NCBI RefSeq assembly: GCF_023653175.1
Contig: NZ_JAMNXL010000009.1
Location: 1 to 43,370 of the forward strand
DNA from: Erythrobacter sp.
GTDB lineage: Bacteria > Pseudomonadota > Alphaproteobacteria > Sphingomonadales > Sphingomonadaceae
Direction of reading: 5' to 3'
DNA: 43,370 bases
The notes under the pieces: model-generated
Told to the model about the DNA's origin: nothing
Seen by the model: only the letters and a program-made list of their open reading frames with translations
Database searches by the model: none
Made by a program: the position numbers and the translations under genes
Part shown: one piece after another, positions 1-7,550 of the stretch
Layout of the letters: each line of letters starts with the position of its first letter
Numbering within the stretch: the first letter of the stretch is position 1

Positions 1-1
1 G

Positions 2-157
2 CAGGTGCGCGGTCACCGCGGCGCGACCGAGGTGGAGAAGGATCTGACCGACCGTCTCCAGTCGGATCTCGAATATATCGCCGGCTGGTCGCTCATGCGG
101 GACATGGGGATCGTGGTGCGTACCGCGATGGTGCTGACCCACAAGAACGCGTTCTAG
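2..157 (+). CDS. Polyprenyl sugar transferase (exopolysaccharide/undecaprenyl-phosphate glycosylphosphotransferase), C-terminal end
   Basis: Only the last 51 codons are in the window; the gene is cut by the left edge. The visible tail carries the pattern typical of the extreme C-terminus of bacterial sugar transferases (WcaJ/ExoY/PssY family): V-x-G-x-R-G-x-T, then a D-L-E-Y-I segment, then W-S-x-x-x-D and a run of hydrophobic residues ending in T. Family members move a sugar-1-phosphate from a nucleotide sugar onto undecaprenyl phosphate at the inner membrane to start capsule or EPS repeat synthesis. It is convergent with lptA, with 3 nt between the two stop codons. The N-terminal part, and so the subfamily, cannot be judged. 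Confidence 0.75.
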   Translation, partial: QVRGHRGATEVEKDLTDRLQSDLEYIAGWSLMRDMGIVVRTAMVLTHKNAF

Positions 158-160
158 CCG

Positions 161-772
161 CTAGTTCTTCTTCTCGCTGCTCTGCGGCACGGCGAAGGTG
201 CCGGTGACCCGGCCGCCGCGCGCGGGCTGGCCCGGCGCAGCAGCGGCGCCGCCCGCAGCACTGCCGTCGACGCTCGAGAGCCCGCTGTCGAGGTCGATCA
301 CCAGCCGCCCCCCGTTCAAGGTGTCGCTGCCGCGGCGCAGCGCGACATTGCCTGCCATGGTGATGATCCGGCGGTTGAAATCATAGACCGCATTGTCGCC
401 GCTCGCGCGCTCGTTGCCGCGGGTGATGACCACGCCGCCGGTGGCGGTGATGCGCTGGATCTCGAGCTGGCCGCCGGCGTCGGTGAAGTTCACCAGCATC
501 CGGTCGGACTGGACGGTGAGGCCCGCCTGGGTGACGATCACCCCGCCGCTGGCGATCGCCTGGTTGCCGCGATCATCGAGCACGAACTTGCCCGCATCAT
601 AGGTCACCGGCGCGCGCGAATCGTGGCGCGCGATGCCCTGTGCGGCGAGGTTCATCCCCCCCGCCAGCGCCGCGGTGAGCGCGAAGCCGCCGACCCCCCA
701 GACGAGGGCGAGCCGGCCAAGACCCGTGCGGGTGGGCGCTTTGCGGGGGTTGGTGGTCATCGTGTCAGGCAT
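161..772 (-). CDS. lptA: LptA/OstA-family lipopolysaccharide transport periplasmic protein
   Basis: A protein of 203 residues with an N-terminal hydrophobic segment (about residues 20-45, possible signal/anchor), then an OstA-like beta-rich region with spaced glycine turns (IASGGVIVTQAG, ITATGGVVITRG, DNAVYDF, GNVALRRG). This matches LptA, which bridges LPS from the inner-membrane LptBFGC complex to the outer-membrane LptDE translocon. The start chosen is ATG at 772, which overlaps the lptC stop by one base (TGATG). A GTG two codons upstream (775) is also possible, and a GAGG lies 5-8 nt before these starts. It is the last gene of rnd-lptC-lptA. lptB, often next in alphaproteobacteria, is not here. 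The C-terminal 35 residues are Ala/Gly/Pro-rich. Confidence 0.88.
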   Translation of the reverse strand: MPDTMTTNPRKAPTRTGLGRLALVWGVGGFALTAALAGGMNLAAQGIARHDSRAPVTYDAGKFVLDDRGNQAIASGGVIVTQAGLTVQSDRMLVNFTDAGGQLEIQRITATGGVVITRGNERASGDNAVYDFNRRIITMAGNVALRRGSDTLNGGRLVIDLDSGLSSVDGSAAGGAAAAPGQPARGGRVTGTFAVPQSSEKKN

Positions 773-1437
773 CACGGCATCCTCAGCTGGCCGGGAATCA
801 TGGTGAAGCGGGCATTGCCCTCGAGCGTGATCGTGCGCGCGCCCAGATCGGCGCTCAGGGTGTTGGCCGAGAAGGTGCCGGCCGGGATCTCGCCCTCGAC
901 CCCTTCGCGCCCGCGCATGGTGCGCGCCTTCAGGTCGACCGTGACGCCGCTCGCGGTCATCGCGTAGCCATCGGACGCGGTGAGGCGCACCGTGCCGTCG
1001 ACCTGCACGGTCTCGGCATTGATGTCATAGGTGCCGCCATCGGCGGCGAGGCGCGCAGGCCCGTCGGCGAGCAGCAGCTGGGCGACGAGATCCTGCATCC
1101 GCACCAGCCCCTCGGCGCTCGAGCGCTGCACCGCCTCGCCCGCCAGCAGCGAGAAGGGCCGCCCCAGATTGTCGCGCCCGCGATACATGGCGTTGTCGAC
1201 CGACAGGCGCTCGTCGATCAGCGCGACCTTGTTGCGATCGAGCAGGAAGCTGACCTCGCCCCGCGGGCTGAGCGGCGTGATGATCATCAGCGCGGCGAGC
1301 ACCCCCACCCCCATCGGCAGCAGCCGGGCCAGCACCCGCACCAGCCGGTCGTGCGAGCCGCCGGGCGCAGCGAAGGTCTGCCGCCGGCTGCGCAAGAGCC
1401 GTGCTTCACTGGTTTCGATGGCTTGCTCGGGGGACAT
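772..1437 (-). CDS. lptC: LptC-family LPS export ABC transporter periplasmic protein
   Basis: The 221-residue protein has an arginine-rich cytoplasmic N-terminus (about 1-38), one transmembrane segment (about 40-60, LPMGVGVLAALMIITPL) and a periplasmic OstA-like beta-jellyroll region with repeated A-D-x-G-x-Y-D and L-x-A-R-T motifs. LptC docks on LptFG and hands LPS to LptA. The ATG at 1437 was chosen because upstream in-frame sequence lies within the end of rnd and the N-terminus fits sphingomonad LptC proteins. I see no Shine-Dalgarno before it; the upstream bases are CT-rich. The stop overlaps the lptA start, so translational coupling is likely. Confidence 0.87.
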   Translation of the reverse strand: MSPEQAIETSEARLLRSRRQTFAAPGGSHDRLVRVLARLLPMGVGVLAALMIITPLSPRGEVSFLLDRNKVALIDERLSVDNAMYRGRDNLGRPFSLLAGEAVQRSSAEGLVRMQDLVAQLLLADGPARLAADGGTYDINAETVQVDGTVRLTASDGYAMTASGVTVDLKARTMRGREGVEGEIPAGTFSANTLSADLGARTITLEGNARFTMIPGQLRMP

Positions 1438-1474
1438 GATCGGGAGGTGTGCCTGAGGCGTCCTTACTCTTGGC

Positions 1475-2095
1475 TTACATGTGGCTGAAGATGTCGTTCT
1501 CGGCCCAGCCGGCGATGTCGAGCAGCGCACGGGTGGGGAGGAAATCGAAGCACGCCTGAGCAATCGCGGTGCGCCCCTCGCGCTCCAGGCGGGTCGCAAG
1601 TTCGGCGCGCAGGCGGTGGAGGTAGCGCACGTCGGATGCGGCGTAATCGCGCTGCGGATCGGTGATCACCGGCCCGCCCCAGTCGGAGGACTGCTGCTGC
1701 TTGGAGATCGATTCGCCGAGCAGCTCCTCGACGAGGTTCTTGAGGCCGTGGCGGTCGGTATAGGTGCGGGTCAGCTTGCTGGCGATCTTGGTGCAGAACA
1801 CCGGCCCGGCCATCACCCCGAGGTAGTAGTGGATCGCGGCAAGATCGAAGCGCCCGAAGTGGTAGATCTTCTCGCGCGTCGGCTCGCCGAGGATCGCCTT
1901 CAGGTTGGGCGCGTCATAGGTACTGCCCGGATTGAAGCGCACCAGATGCTCGTCGCCCGAGCCGTCGGAGATCTGCACCACGCAGAGCCGGTCGCGGTGG
2001 GTGACGAGGCCCATGGTCTCGGTATCGACCGCCAGTGCGGCAGAACCGGTCAACACGCCCGCGGGAAGGTCTTCTTCGTGAAAGTGCACAGCCAT
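1475..2095 (-). CDS. rnd: Ribonuclease D-like 3'-5' exonuclease (DEDDy)
   Basis: A protein of 206 residues comprising only the DEDDy exonuclease domain. Metal-binding residues are visible: D24 and E26 in VDTETMG (Exo I), D in HFGRFDLAAI (Exo II), and the Y-x-x-S-D-V-x-Y-L motif (Exo III) near residue 165. The HRDC domains of E. coli RNase D are missing, as in the short single-domain family common in alphaproteobacteria. It probably trims stable RNA 3' ends. It is the first gene of the minus-strand set ending in lptC-lptA, a conserved arrangement in sphingomonads. The start is ATG at 2095, with ung starting divergently 80 bp away. Confidence 0.88.
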   Translation of the reverse strand: MAVHFHEEDLPAGVLTGSAALAVDTETMGLVTHRDRLCVVQISDGSGDEHLVRFNPGSTYDAPNLKAILGEPTREKIYHFGRFDLAAIHYYLGVMAGPVFCTKIASKLTRTYTDRHGLKNLVEELLGESISKQQQSSDWGGPVITDPQRDYAASDVRYLHRLRAELATRLEREGRTAIAQACFDFLPTRALLDIAGWAENDIFSHM

Positions 2096-2175
2096 GGGCC
2101 GTGCCCTACGCGCATTGGGGAAAGAGGGGAAGGGGCGAGTGGCGCGCGCAGGCGGGCTGGCCTAGCCTGAAGCGC

Positions 2176-2859
2176 ATGTCGGAAAGCATCCCCGAAAGCT
2201 GGCGCGCGGTTCTGGAGCCGGTCCTCGCCACCCCCGAGGCAAGGAAGCTTGGCGGGTGGCTCAAGGCCGAGGAAGCTGCGGGCAAGCAGGTCTATCCGCC
2301 GCGCGGGACACGGCTTGCGGCGCTGACGCTGACCCCGCTCGCGGATGTGCGCTGCGTGATCCTCGGGCAGGACCCCTATCACGGGCCGGGACAGGCGCAT
2401 GGTTTGGCGTTCTCGGTACAGGCCGGGGTCAGGCCGCCCCCCAGCCTCGTCAACATCTACAAGGAGCTCGAGAGCGACCTCGGCCTGCCCCGGGCCGCGT
2501 CCGGCGACCTCACGCCATGGGCGCGGCAGGGTGTGCTGCTGCTCAACAACACGCTTACGGTCGAGGCGGGACAAGCGGGCAGCCATGCCGGGCGCGGCTG
2601 GGACGCGATCACCGACGCCTGCGTGGCGGCGGTGGCGGCGCGTGAGGAGCCGACCGTGTTCATCCTGTGGGGATCACATGCGAAGAAGAAGGCGAGCCGG
2701 GTGCCTGCCCTCGCGCGAAATTCCCATCATCTGATAGTCGCCTCGGCCCACCCCAGCCCGCTATCGGCGCATAACGGCTTCTTCGGCTCGCGCCCGTTCA
2801 GCCAGACCAATGAATTTTTGGAACGGCACGGGCGCGGCGCGATCGACTGGAGGATTTGA
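2176..2859 (+). CDS. ung: Family 1 uracil-DNA glycosylase
   Basis: The 227-residue protein carries the two hallmark motifs of family 1 UDG: GQDPYH (D66 is the water-activating Asp) and, near residue 190, HPSPLSAHNGFFG, the minor-groove intercalation loop with the catalytic His. It removes uracil from DNA as the first step of base-excision repair. The ATG at 2176 gives the normal family length; in-frame sequence further upstream is antisense to rnd. The stop codon overlaps the start of the enoyl-CoA hydratase gene (TGATG), so the two are probably cotranslated although functionally unrelated. Confidence 0.95.
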   Translation: MSESIPESWRAVLEPVLATPEARKLGGWLKAEEAAGKQVYPPRGTRLAALTLTPLADVRCVILGQDPYHGPGQAHGLAFSVQAGVRPPPSLVNIYKELESDLGLPRAASGDLTPWARQGVLLLNNTLTVEAGQAGSHAGRGWDAITDACVAAVAAREEPTVFILWGSHAKKKASRVPALARNSHHLIVASAHPSPLSAHNGFFGSRPFSQTNEFLERHGRGAIDWRI

Positions 2860-3644
2860 TGAGCGACGATGTAATCCTGTGCGAGGTGGCCGAGGGCATC
2901 ACCACGGTCACGCTCAACCGCCCGCAGGCGATGAACGCATTGAACCGCGCCTTGCGCAAACGCCTTGCCGAGGTGATGCGCGCGGTCGATGCCGACGAGG
3001 CGGTGCGCGCAGTGATCCTGACGGGCGCGGGGACAAGGGCCTTCACGGCGGGACTCGACCTCAAGGAACTCGGCAGCGATGCGGGCGCCTTGGGGAGCGC
3101 CAATGCCACCGACCCGGCCGACAATCCGGTGAAAGCCATCGAGCTGTGCCGCAAGCCGGTGATCGGCGCGATCAATGGCGTCGCGATCACCGGCGGCTTC
3201 GAGGTCGCACTCGCCTGCGACGTGCTCGTTGCGAGCACCAACGCCCGCTTCGCCGACACCCATGCGCGGGTCGGCATTGTGCCCGGCTGGGGGCTGTCGC
3301 AGAAATTGTCGCGGATGATCGGCATAAGCCGCGCGAAGGAACTCGCCTTCACCGGCAATTTTCTCGACGCCGAGACCGCGCGGGCATGGGGCCTCGTCAA
3401 TCATGTGGTCGAACCCGAAGACCTCCTGCCGTTGGCCCGCAAGCTGGCGGGCGACATGGCCGGGATCGATCCCGCCTTCCTCGGCCTCTACAAGCGCCTG
3501 ATCGACGATGGCTACGCGGCAAGTTTCGGCGAGGGGCTGGCGCTGGAGGCGGAGCGCTCGTCAGCGGCCAACAGCGCTGTCGCTCCCGAAGAGGTGGAAG
3601 CCCGCCGCGCCGCCGTGCAGGAGCGGGGACGCGGGCAGGGGTGA
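2859..3644 (+). CDS. Enoyl-CoA hydratase/isomerase (crotonase family)
   Basis: A crotonase-fold protein of 261 residues. It shows the first oxyanion-hole region (AFTAGLDLKELG, residues ~59-70) and the second (INGVAITGGFEVALACDVLVAS, ~106-127), followed by ARVGIVPGWGLSQ. Family members hydrate trans-2-enoyl-CoA or catalyse related chemistry. The active-site Glu positions differ among subfamilies, so substrate and exact reaction are not assignable. The start is ATG at 2859, overlapping the ung stop; a TTG one codon earlier is less likely. The roughly 20 C-terminal residues are Arg/Glu-rich. Confidence 0.88.
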   Translation: MSDDVILCEVAEGITTVTLNRPQAMNALNRALRKRLAEVMRAVDADEAVRAVILTGAGTRAFTAGLDLKELGSDAGALGSANATDPADNPVKAIELCRKPVIGAINGVAITGGFEVALACDVLVASTNARFADTHARVGIVPGWGLSQKLSRMIGISRAKELAFTGNFLDAETARAWGLVNHVVEPEDLLPLARKLAGDMAGIDPAFLGLYKRLIDDGYAASFGEGLALEAERSSAANSAVAPEEVEARRAAVQERGRGQG

Positions 3645-3880
3645 GGCCCGGGTTCGGGCACGGCACGAGCAGGCGCAAGTCATGAGCCCGGTGAGCATCT
3701 GACGGCTTCCTTGCCGCGAAGGTTCGCTTGTCGGAAGTTCTTGCAACCGTCCCTGCAATTCAAACTCATTGCGAACCGTGATCGTCGGAGGTCGAAGTGA
3801 CTTCTTGGTGTTCGTCACGCTTGCAAAGGTGCGAAACCGCGTTATCGACTTGCTCTGGTCATCGATTGGGGGAGAGTCGG

Positions 3881-5305
3881 ATGTCTACTGTAAATCTTCA
3901 GCAGTATGTCGGTAAGAGCATTTCCGCGATTTGCGGTAACGGCTACCACAATGATGATTTCAATCATTGCGCGCATTTTGTTTCGCATGCGCTGGGTCTC
4001 GATTTCGACATGACCTGTGGCAAGTTGACCGGAGGCAAGAAGCCTGCGGTCAATGTTCGCGTGCAAGAGATTTTTCCCCAATGCTCGAAGGTCGGAAAAT
4101 GGAGCGATGCGGATCGCTCGATCACGCAGCTGATCTTCGTGACCAAGGCGACGAATGTCCGGCTGCCTGACAAATTCATGGAAAATATCCCTAAAAAGCA
4201 TATCGGGATTTTTCATCAGGGGATGGTTTACCACTACAGCAATTCTCAGGATCGCGTTGTCAAGGAAACCCCGGACGCATTTCAGCAGCGGTTCAATTCT
4301 GCCTATGGCCCCGGACAAGGATACTTCTTCGGGTGGATTCCGGGTGCCAGCCTGTTGCTCAACGTCTCCACGGTCGCCGCCAATGTCTCGGCAGAGCGAC
4401 GGTTTGATCTTGAAGGGCCGATCGACTCCTTCTGGTATGCAAAAGAAGCCTCGGGCAGCGAGAGATTTCTCGTTGGCAAGGAGCTCAATCAGCCTGCCAA
4501 AAAATATTATGGGCTCGTCGTGCCGGTCTCAAAGTACTGGGGCCGCAAGTTCGTTGCATCCGAATACGAAGGCATGCTCGATCACTGGGTGCACTTGCTT
4601 GAGGTGACCGGGCAATGCGAAAGCCGCAACCATATGGCTCTGGTCAATACCTATGATCGGGCCAAATTCACATTCGGTTTCTATCAGCTTGCCGCGCACA
4701 CCCCGAAGGACAACCTCATCCTACTGTTCCATGAATTGGCGAAGCTCGGAGCCTTCAAGAAGTATTTCCCCGAACTCGCCATTCGCAACGGTAACCTGTG
4801 CCGTGTCGACAAGGACGGCAGCGTCACGGATCTTGAGACACCAATGAACACCGGTCCTGATGGAGAATCCAATCTTCAGCTGTTCATGAATTACCTCAAT
4901 CCGAACCGTAAGCTGATTGACGAGCAAGAGGTTCTGCACAGCGCGCGGCTCATTCACTGGACAGTGAACGATCCGCAAGCACGGCTTGCACAGGTGCGCG
5001 TGTCATCGCGGATATTGCAGGGGAAGATGGCCAGGTATCATGCCCCCTCGCTCAACCTTGATGGGCGAAGCGACGTGACCTGCGCAATCCTGTGCGATAT
5101 GCTCCATCAGGGGCGAGCCAAATATTCGGAATTGCGGCCTATCTTGCAGGCGTCGATGCCTGACGAAGCCCTGCTGACCTTCAAGAACAGCGTATACGCC
5201 TCCCGGAACAACACGCTGCGTGCGGCCATTGCTGCGTCCAAGGCGGCAGGGAAGCTGGGTACCAGACGCTACTCGCTCGCGGCGAACGGCTTTGTCCCTG
5301 CCTAG
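3881..5305 (+). CDS. Two-domain putative peptidoglycan hydrolase: CHAP/NlpC-P60-like amidase plus lysozyme-like domain
   Basis: A protein of 474 residues without signal peptide or TM segment. The N-terminal ~185 residues look like a papain-fold NlpC/P60 or CHAP amidase: HCAHFVSHALG places a candidate nucleophile at C30 and KKHIGIF a candidate His at H107. A linker rich in V/S/A leads to a C-terminal region (~240-470) with LLEVTGQCESRN, a candidate catalytic Glu, followed by YDRAKFTFGFYQLA and F-M-N-Y-L-N-P, resembling lysozyme/chitosanase-like folds. I recognise the pattern only as a mostly hypothetical bacterial family, so the function is inferred. The start at 3881 has GGGGGAGAG just upstream. 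Composition is visibly less GC-rich than neighbours. It stands alone, with 236 bp before and 184 bp after it; no partner, immunity or secretion gene is adjacent. Confidence 0.6.
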   Translation: MSTVNLQQYVGKSISAICGNGYHNDDFNHCAHFVSHALGLDFDMTCGKLTGGKKPAVNVRVQEIFPQCSKVGKWSDADRSITQLIFVTKATNVRLPDKFMENIPKKHIGIFHQGMVYHYSNSQDRVVKETPDAFQQRFNSAYGPGQGYFFGWIPGASLLLNVSTVAANVSAERRFDLEGPIDSFWYAKEASGSERFLVGKELNQPAKKYYGLVVPVSKYWGRKFVASEYEGMLDHWVHLLEVTGQCESRNHMALVNTYDRAKFTFGFYQLAAHTPKDNLILLFHELAKLGAFKKYFPELAIRNGNLCRVDKDGSVTDLETPMNTGPDGESNLQLFMNYLNPNRKLIDEQEVLHSARLIHWTVNDPQARLAQVRVSSRILQGKMARYHAPSLNLDGRSDVTCAILCDMLHQGRAKYSELRPILQASMPDEALLTFKNSVYASRNNTLRAAIAASKAAGKLGTRRYSLAANGFVPA

Positions 5306-5489
5306 GTGACGTCGCGCAGTCACTGATTGCGGCAGTTGTGCCAGCAGAGCGGTTGGGCTTGCCCTGCCCGGCTCCGGCATGTGCCGGTGATCCTTGCAGG
5401 TTCCCCCCATTGCCGCTGCAACCCGGCGCAGGCATACAATCCTGCGCCGTTCCAACGGGGTAGCAGGGGTCGGCAACAGGGGGTCGCAC

Positions 5490-7538
5490 ATGCAGGAAAA
5501 GCCGTTCAATCCGTTCATCGCGTCGATCTGGCGGCGGCTCGCCGAGACGATGCTGGTCGAGCCTGAGCGCATGGCGATCTCCTCGCAGCAGGTGGTCGAC
5601 AATCTGCAGGCGATGTTCGGCAATATTCGAGGGACAACCCCGTTCAACACCGGGATTTCGGTGCTCGCTGCATGGGTAGTGCTGGGCGGGCCGGTCTGGC
5701 ACTTCGCGCCGCGGAGCTTCCGGGTTTGGCGGGTGCAGCGGCGGCTCCAGAAGACCCGCGTCGACCTGTTCCAGGACATGGCCCGCATCCGCGGCATCGT
5801 CTACGCGGGCTATTACGGCCACTGGCAGGCGGCCGAGGGTCCGAACCCCGATCAGGTCGCCGAGGAGAACGCCAACCGGGACAACCCGGTGCTGGGCGCG
5901 ATTGGCTACAAACTGCCCCACCACCGGGATCGCGCGGGCAATCCCGATGATCCGGCCATCGCTGAATTCACCGGCAACGACCTGCCCGCCTCCGCCTTCG
6001 TCCATCCCGATGCCATCCCCGACGAGGTCGAGGTGGTGGTGATCGGCTCGGGCGCGGGCGGGGCGGTGGCGGCGGCGAACCTTGCCGCGCAAGGGTATGA
6101 AGTGCTGGTGATCGAGGCCGGGCCCTATCTCTCCAGCACCCAGATCACGACGCACGAGAAGTGGATGTCGTCGAGCCTGTTCAAGGACGGCGCGATCCAG
6201 ACCACGCGCGACCGTGACATCATCGTCTTCCAGGGCCGCACGGTGGGCGGCTCGACGGTCATCAACAACGGCATCTGCCTGCGCCTCGAGGCCGAAGGCG
6301 AGACGCACCCCGACGCCAATGACGTGCTCGCCACATGGGCAGGGCTTGGCGCGCCGATCGCGGAAGACGCGCTCGAACAGGCCTACAGCCGGGTCGAGGC
6401 GGTGCTCGGGGTGCACGAGATCGACCGGCGGCTGGGCCGCAACAACGGGACGCGGCTGCTGGCGGGGTGGGATGCCTACCAGGCGGGCTCAAGCGAACCG
6501 CTCGACCAGCGCGCCATCTCCGGGTGGTTCCGCAAGAACTGGGGCGCGAAGACCGAGCCCAATGCCTGCATCTCCTGCGGCTATTGCAACACCGGCTGCC
6601 CCTATGGCCGCAAGCGCGCCATGCCCGAAAGCTTCCTCGGCCGCGCGGTGAAGGCAGACCGGCCGGCGCGCATCCTCGCCGAGGCCGAGGTGGCCGAGAT
6701 CGGCTGGGGCCCGCGCGATGCGCAAGGCCGCCGCGTCGCCAACGCGGTCAAGCTGGTGCTGCCCGACCACCGCGGCAAGACGGTGCGCGTCACCAAGGGC
6801 GTGGTGGTCGCCGCGGGCACCATCGCTTCGAGCAACATCCTGTCGGCGAGCGGCATCCGGGGCACGGGCAAGGACATCTCGCTCAACATCGCCTGCCCGG
6901 TCCCGGCGCTGATGCCCGACGACGTGATCGCCTGGGACGAGGACCAGATGGCGACCTTCATCGACCGCGGCGACTTCCTGATCGAGAGCCATTTCCAGCC
7001 GCCGATGAGCATGTCCTCGCTGGTGCCCGGATGGTTCGACGAGCATTTCCGTCGGATGCAGCACTACAACCGGCTGGCCTCGGCAGGGGTGCTGTTCCCG
7101 GCCGACCGGCGCGGGACGATCAAGAAGGGCAAGCTCGACTTCAAGCTGCAGGAGGCCGATCTTGCCGTGCTGCGCCGCGCGCTGGCGCTGCTCGCCAAGG
7201 TGCATTTTGCGGGCGGGGCGCTGGAGGTCTATCCCGCGCTGCTCCACGGCGACACGCTCCACGCCGGGATGAGCGATGCCGAGATCGACGCGCTGCTGGC
7301 GGCCAGGATCAGAGAGCCCGACGATGTGGTGCTCTCCTCGAGCCACCCGCATGGCGGCAACGCGATCAACGCCGATCCGGCCAAGGGCGTGGTCGATCTC
7401 GACCAGCGCGTCCACGGCACCGCCAATGTGCTGGTGTGCGATGCGAGCGTGATGCCGAGCTGCATCCGCGTCAACGCGCAGCTCACCACCATGGCGATGG
7501 CCGACCGCGTGACCTTCGGGCGGCCAGTATTTGGTTAG
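5490..7538 (+). CDS. GMC-family FAD oxidoreductase with ferredoxin-like Cys motif
   Basis: The 682-residue protein has an N-terminal ~180-residue extension typical of long-chain alcohol oxidase-like GMC proteins, then the FAD-binding dinucleotide fold (VVVIGSGAGGAVAAANLAAQG, ~residues 184-204). Further on are GGSTVINNG and the C-terminal LSSSHPHGGNAI and DASVMPSCIRVNAQLT segments, which include the active-site His/Asn region. At about residues 358-370 there is C-x2-C-x2-C-x3-C-P, a spacing like 4Fe-4S ferredoxin clusters and seen in part of the GMC family. Likely role: oxidation of an alcohol or sterol-like hydroxyl. The ATG at 5490 follows AGGGGG at suitable spacing. Confidence 0.85.
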   Translation: MQEKPFNPFIASIWRRLAETMLVEPERMAISSQQVVDNLQAMFGNIRGTTPFNTGISVLAAWVVLGGPVWHFAPRSFRVWRVQRRLQKTRVDLFQDMARIRGIVYAGYYGHWQAAEGPNPDQVAEENANRDNPVLGAIGYKLPHHRDRAGNPDDPAIAEFTGNDLPASAFVHPDAIPDEVEVVVIGSGAGGAVAAANLAAQGYEVLVIEAGPYLSSTQITTHEKWMSSSLFKDGAIQTTRDRDIIVFQGRTVGGSTVINNGICLRLEAEGETHPDANDVLATWAGLGAPIAEDALEQAYSRVEAVLGVHEIDRRLGRNNGTRLLAGWDAYQAGSSEPLDQRAISGWFRKNWGAKTEPNACISCGYCNTGCPYGRKRAMPESFLGRAVKADRPARILAEAEVAEIGWGPRDAQGRRVANAVKLVLPDHRGKTVRVTKGVVVAAGTIASSNILSASGIRGTGKDISLNIACPVPALMPDDVIAWDEDQMATFIDRGDFLIESHFQPPMSMSSLVPGWFDEHFRRMQHYNRLASAGVLFPADRRGTIKKGKLDFKLQEADLAVLRRALALLAKVHFAGGALEVYPALLHGDTLHAGMSDAEIDALLAARIREPDDVVLSSSHPHGGNAINADPAKGVVDLDQRVHGTANVLVCDASVMPSCIRVNAQLTTMAMADRVTFGRPVFG

Positions 7539-7550
7539 GGGGGTGTTCGG

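Noticed and set aside
3881-5305. Calling the two-domain hydrolase a T6SS effector
   Set aside because: No secretion, adaptor or immunity genes are adjacent and no marker domain is visible; domain logic alone is not enough.
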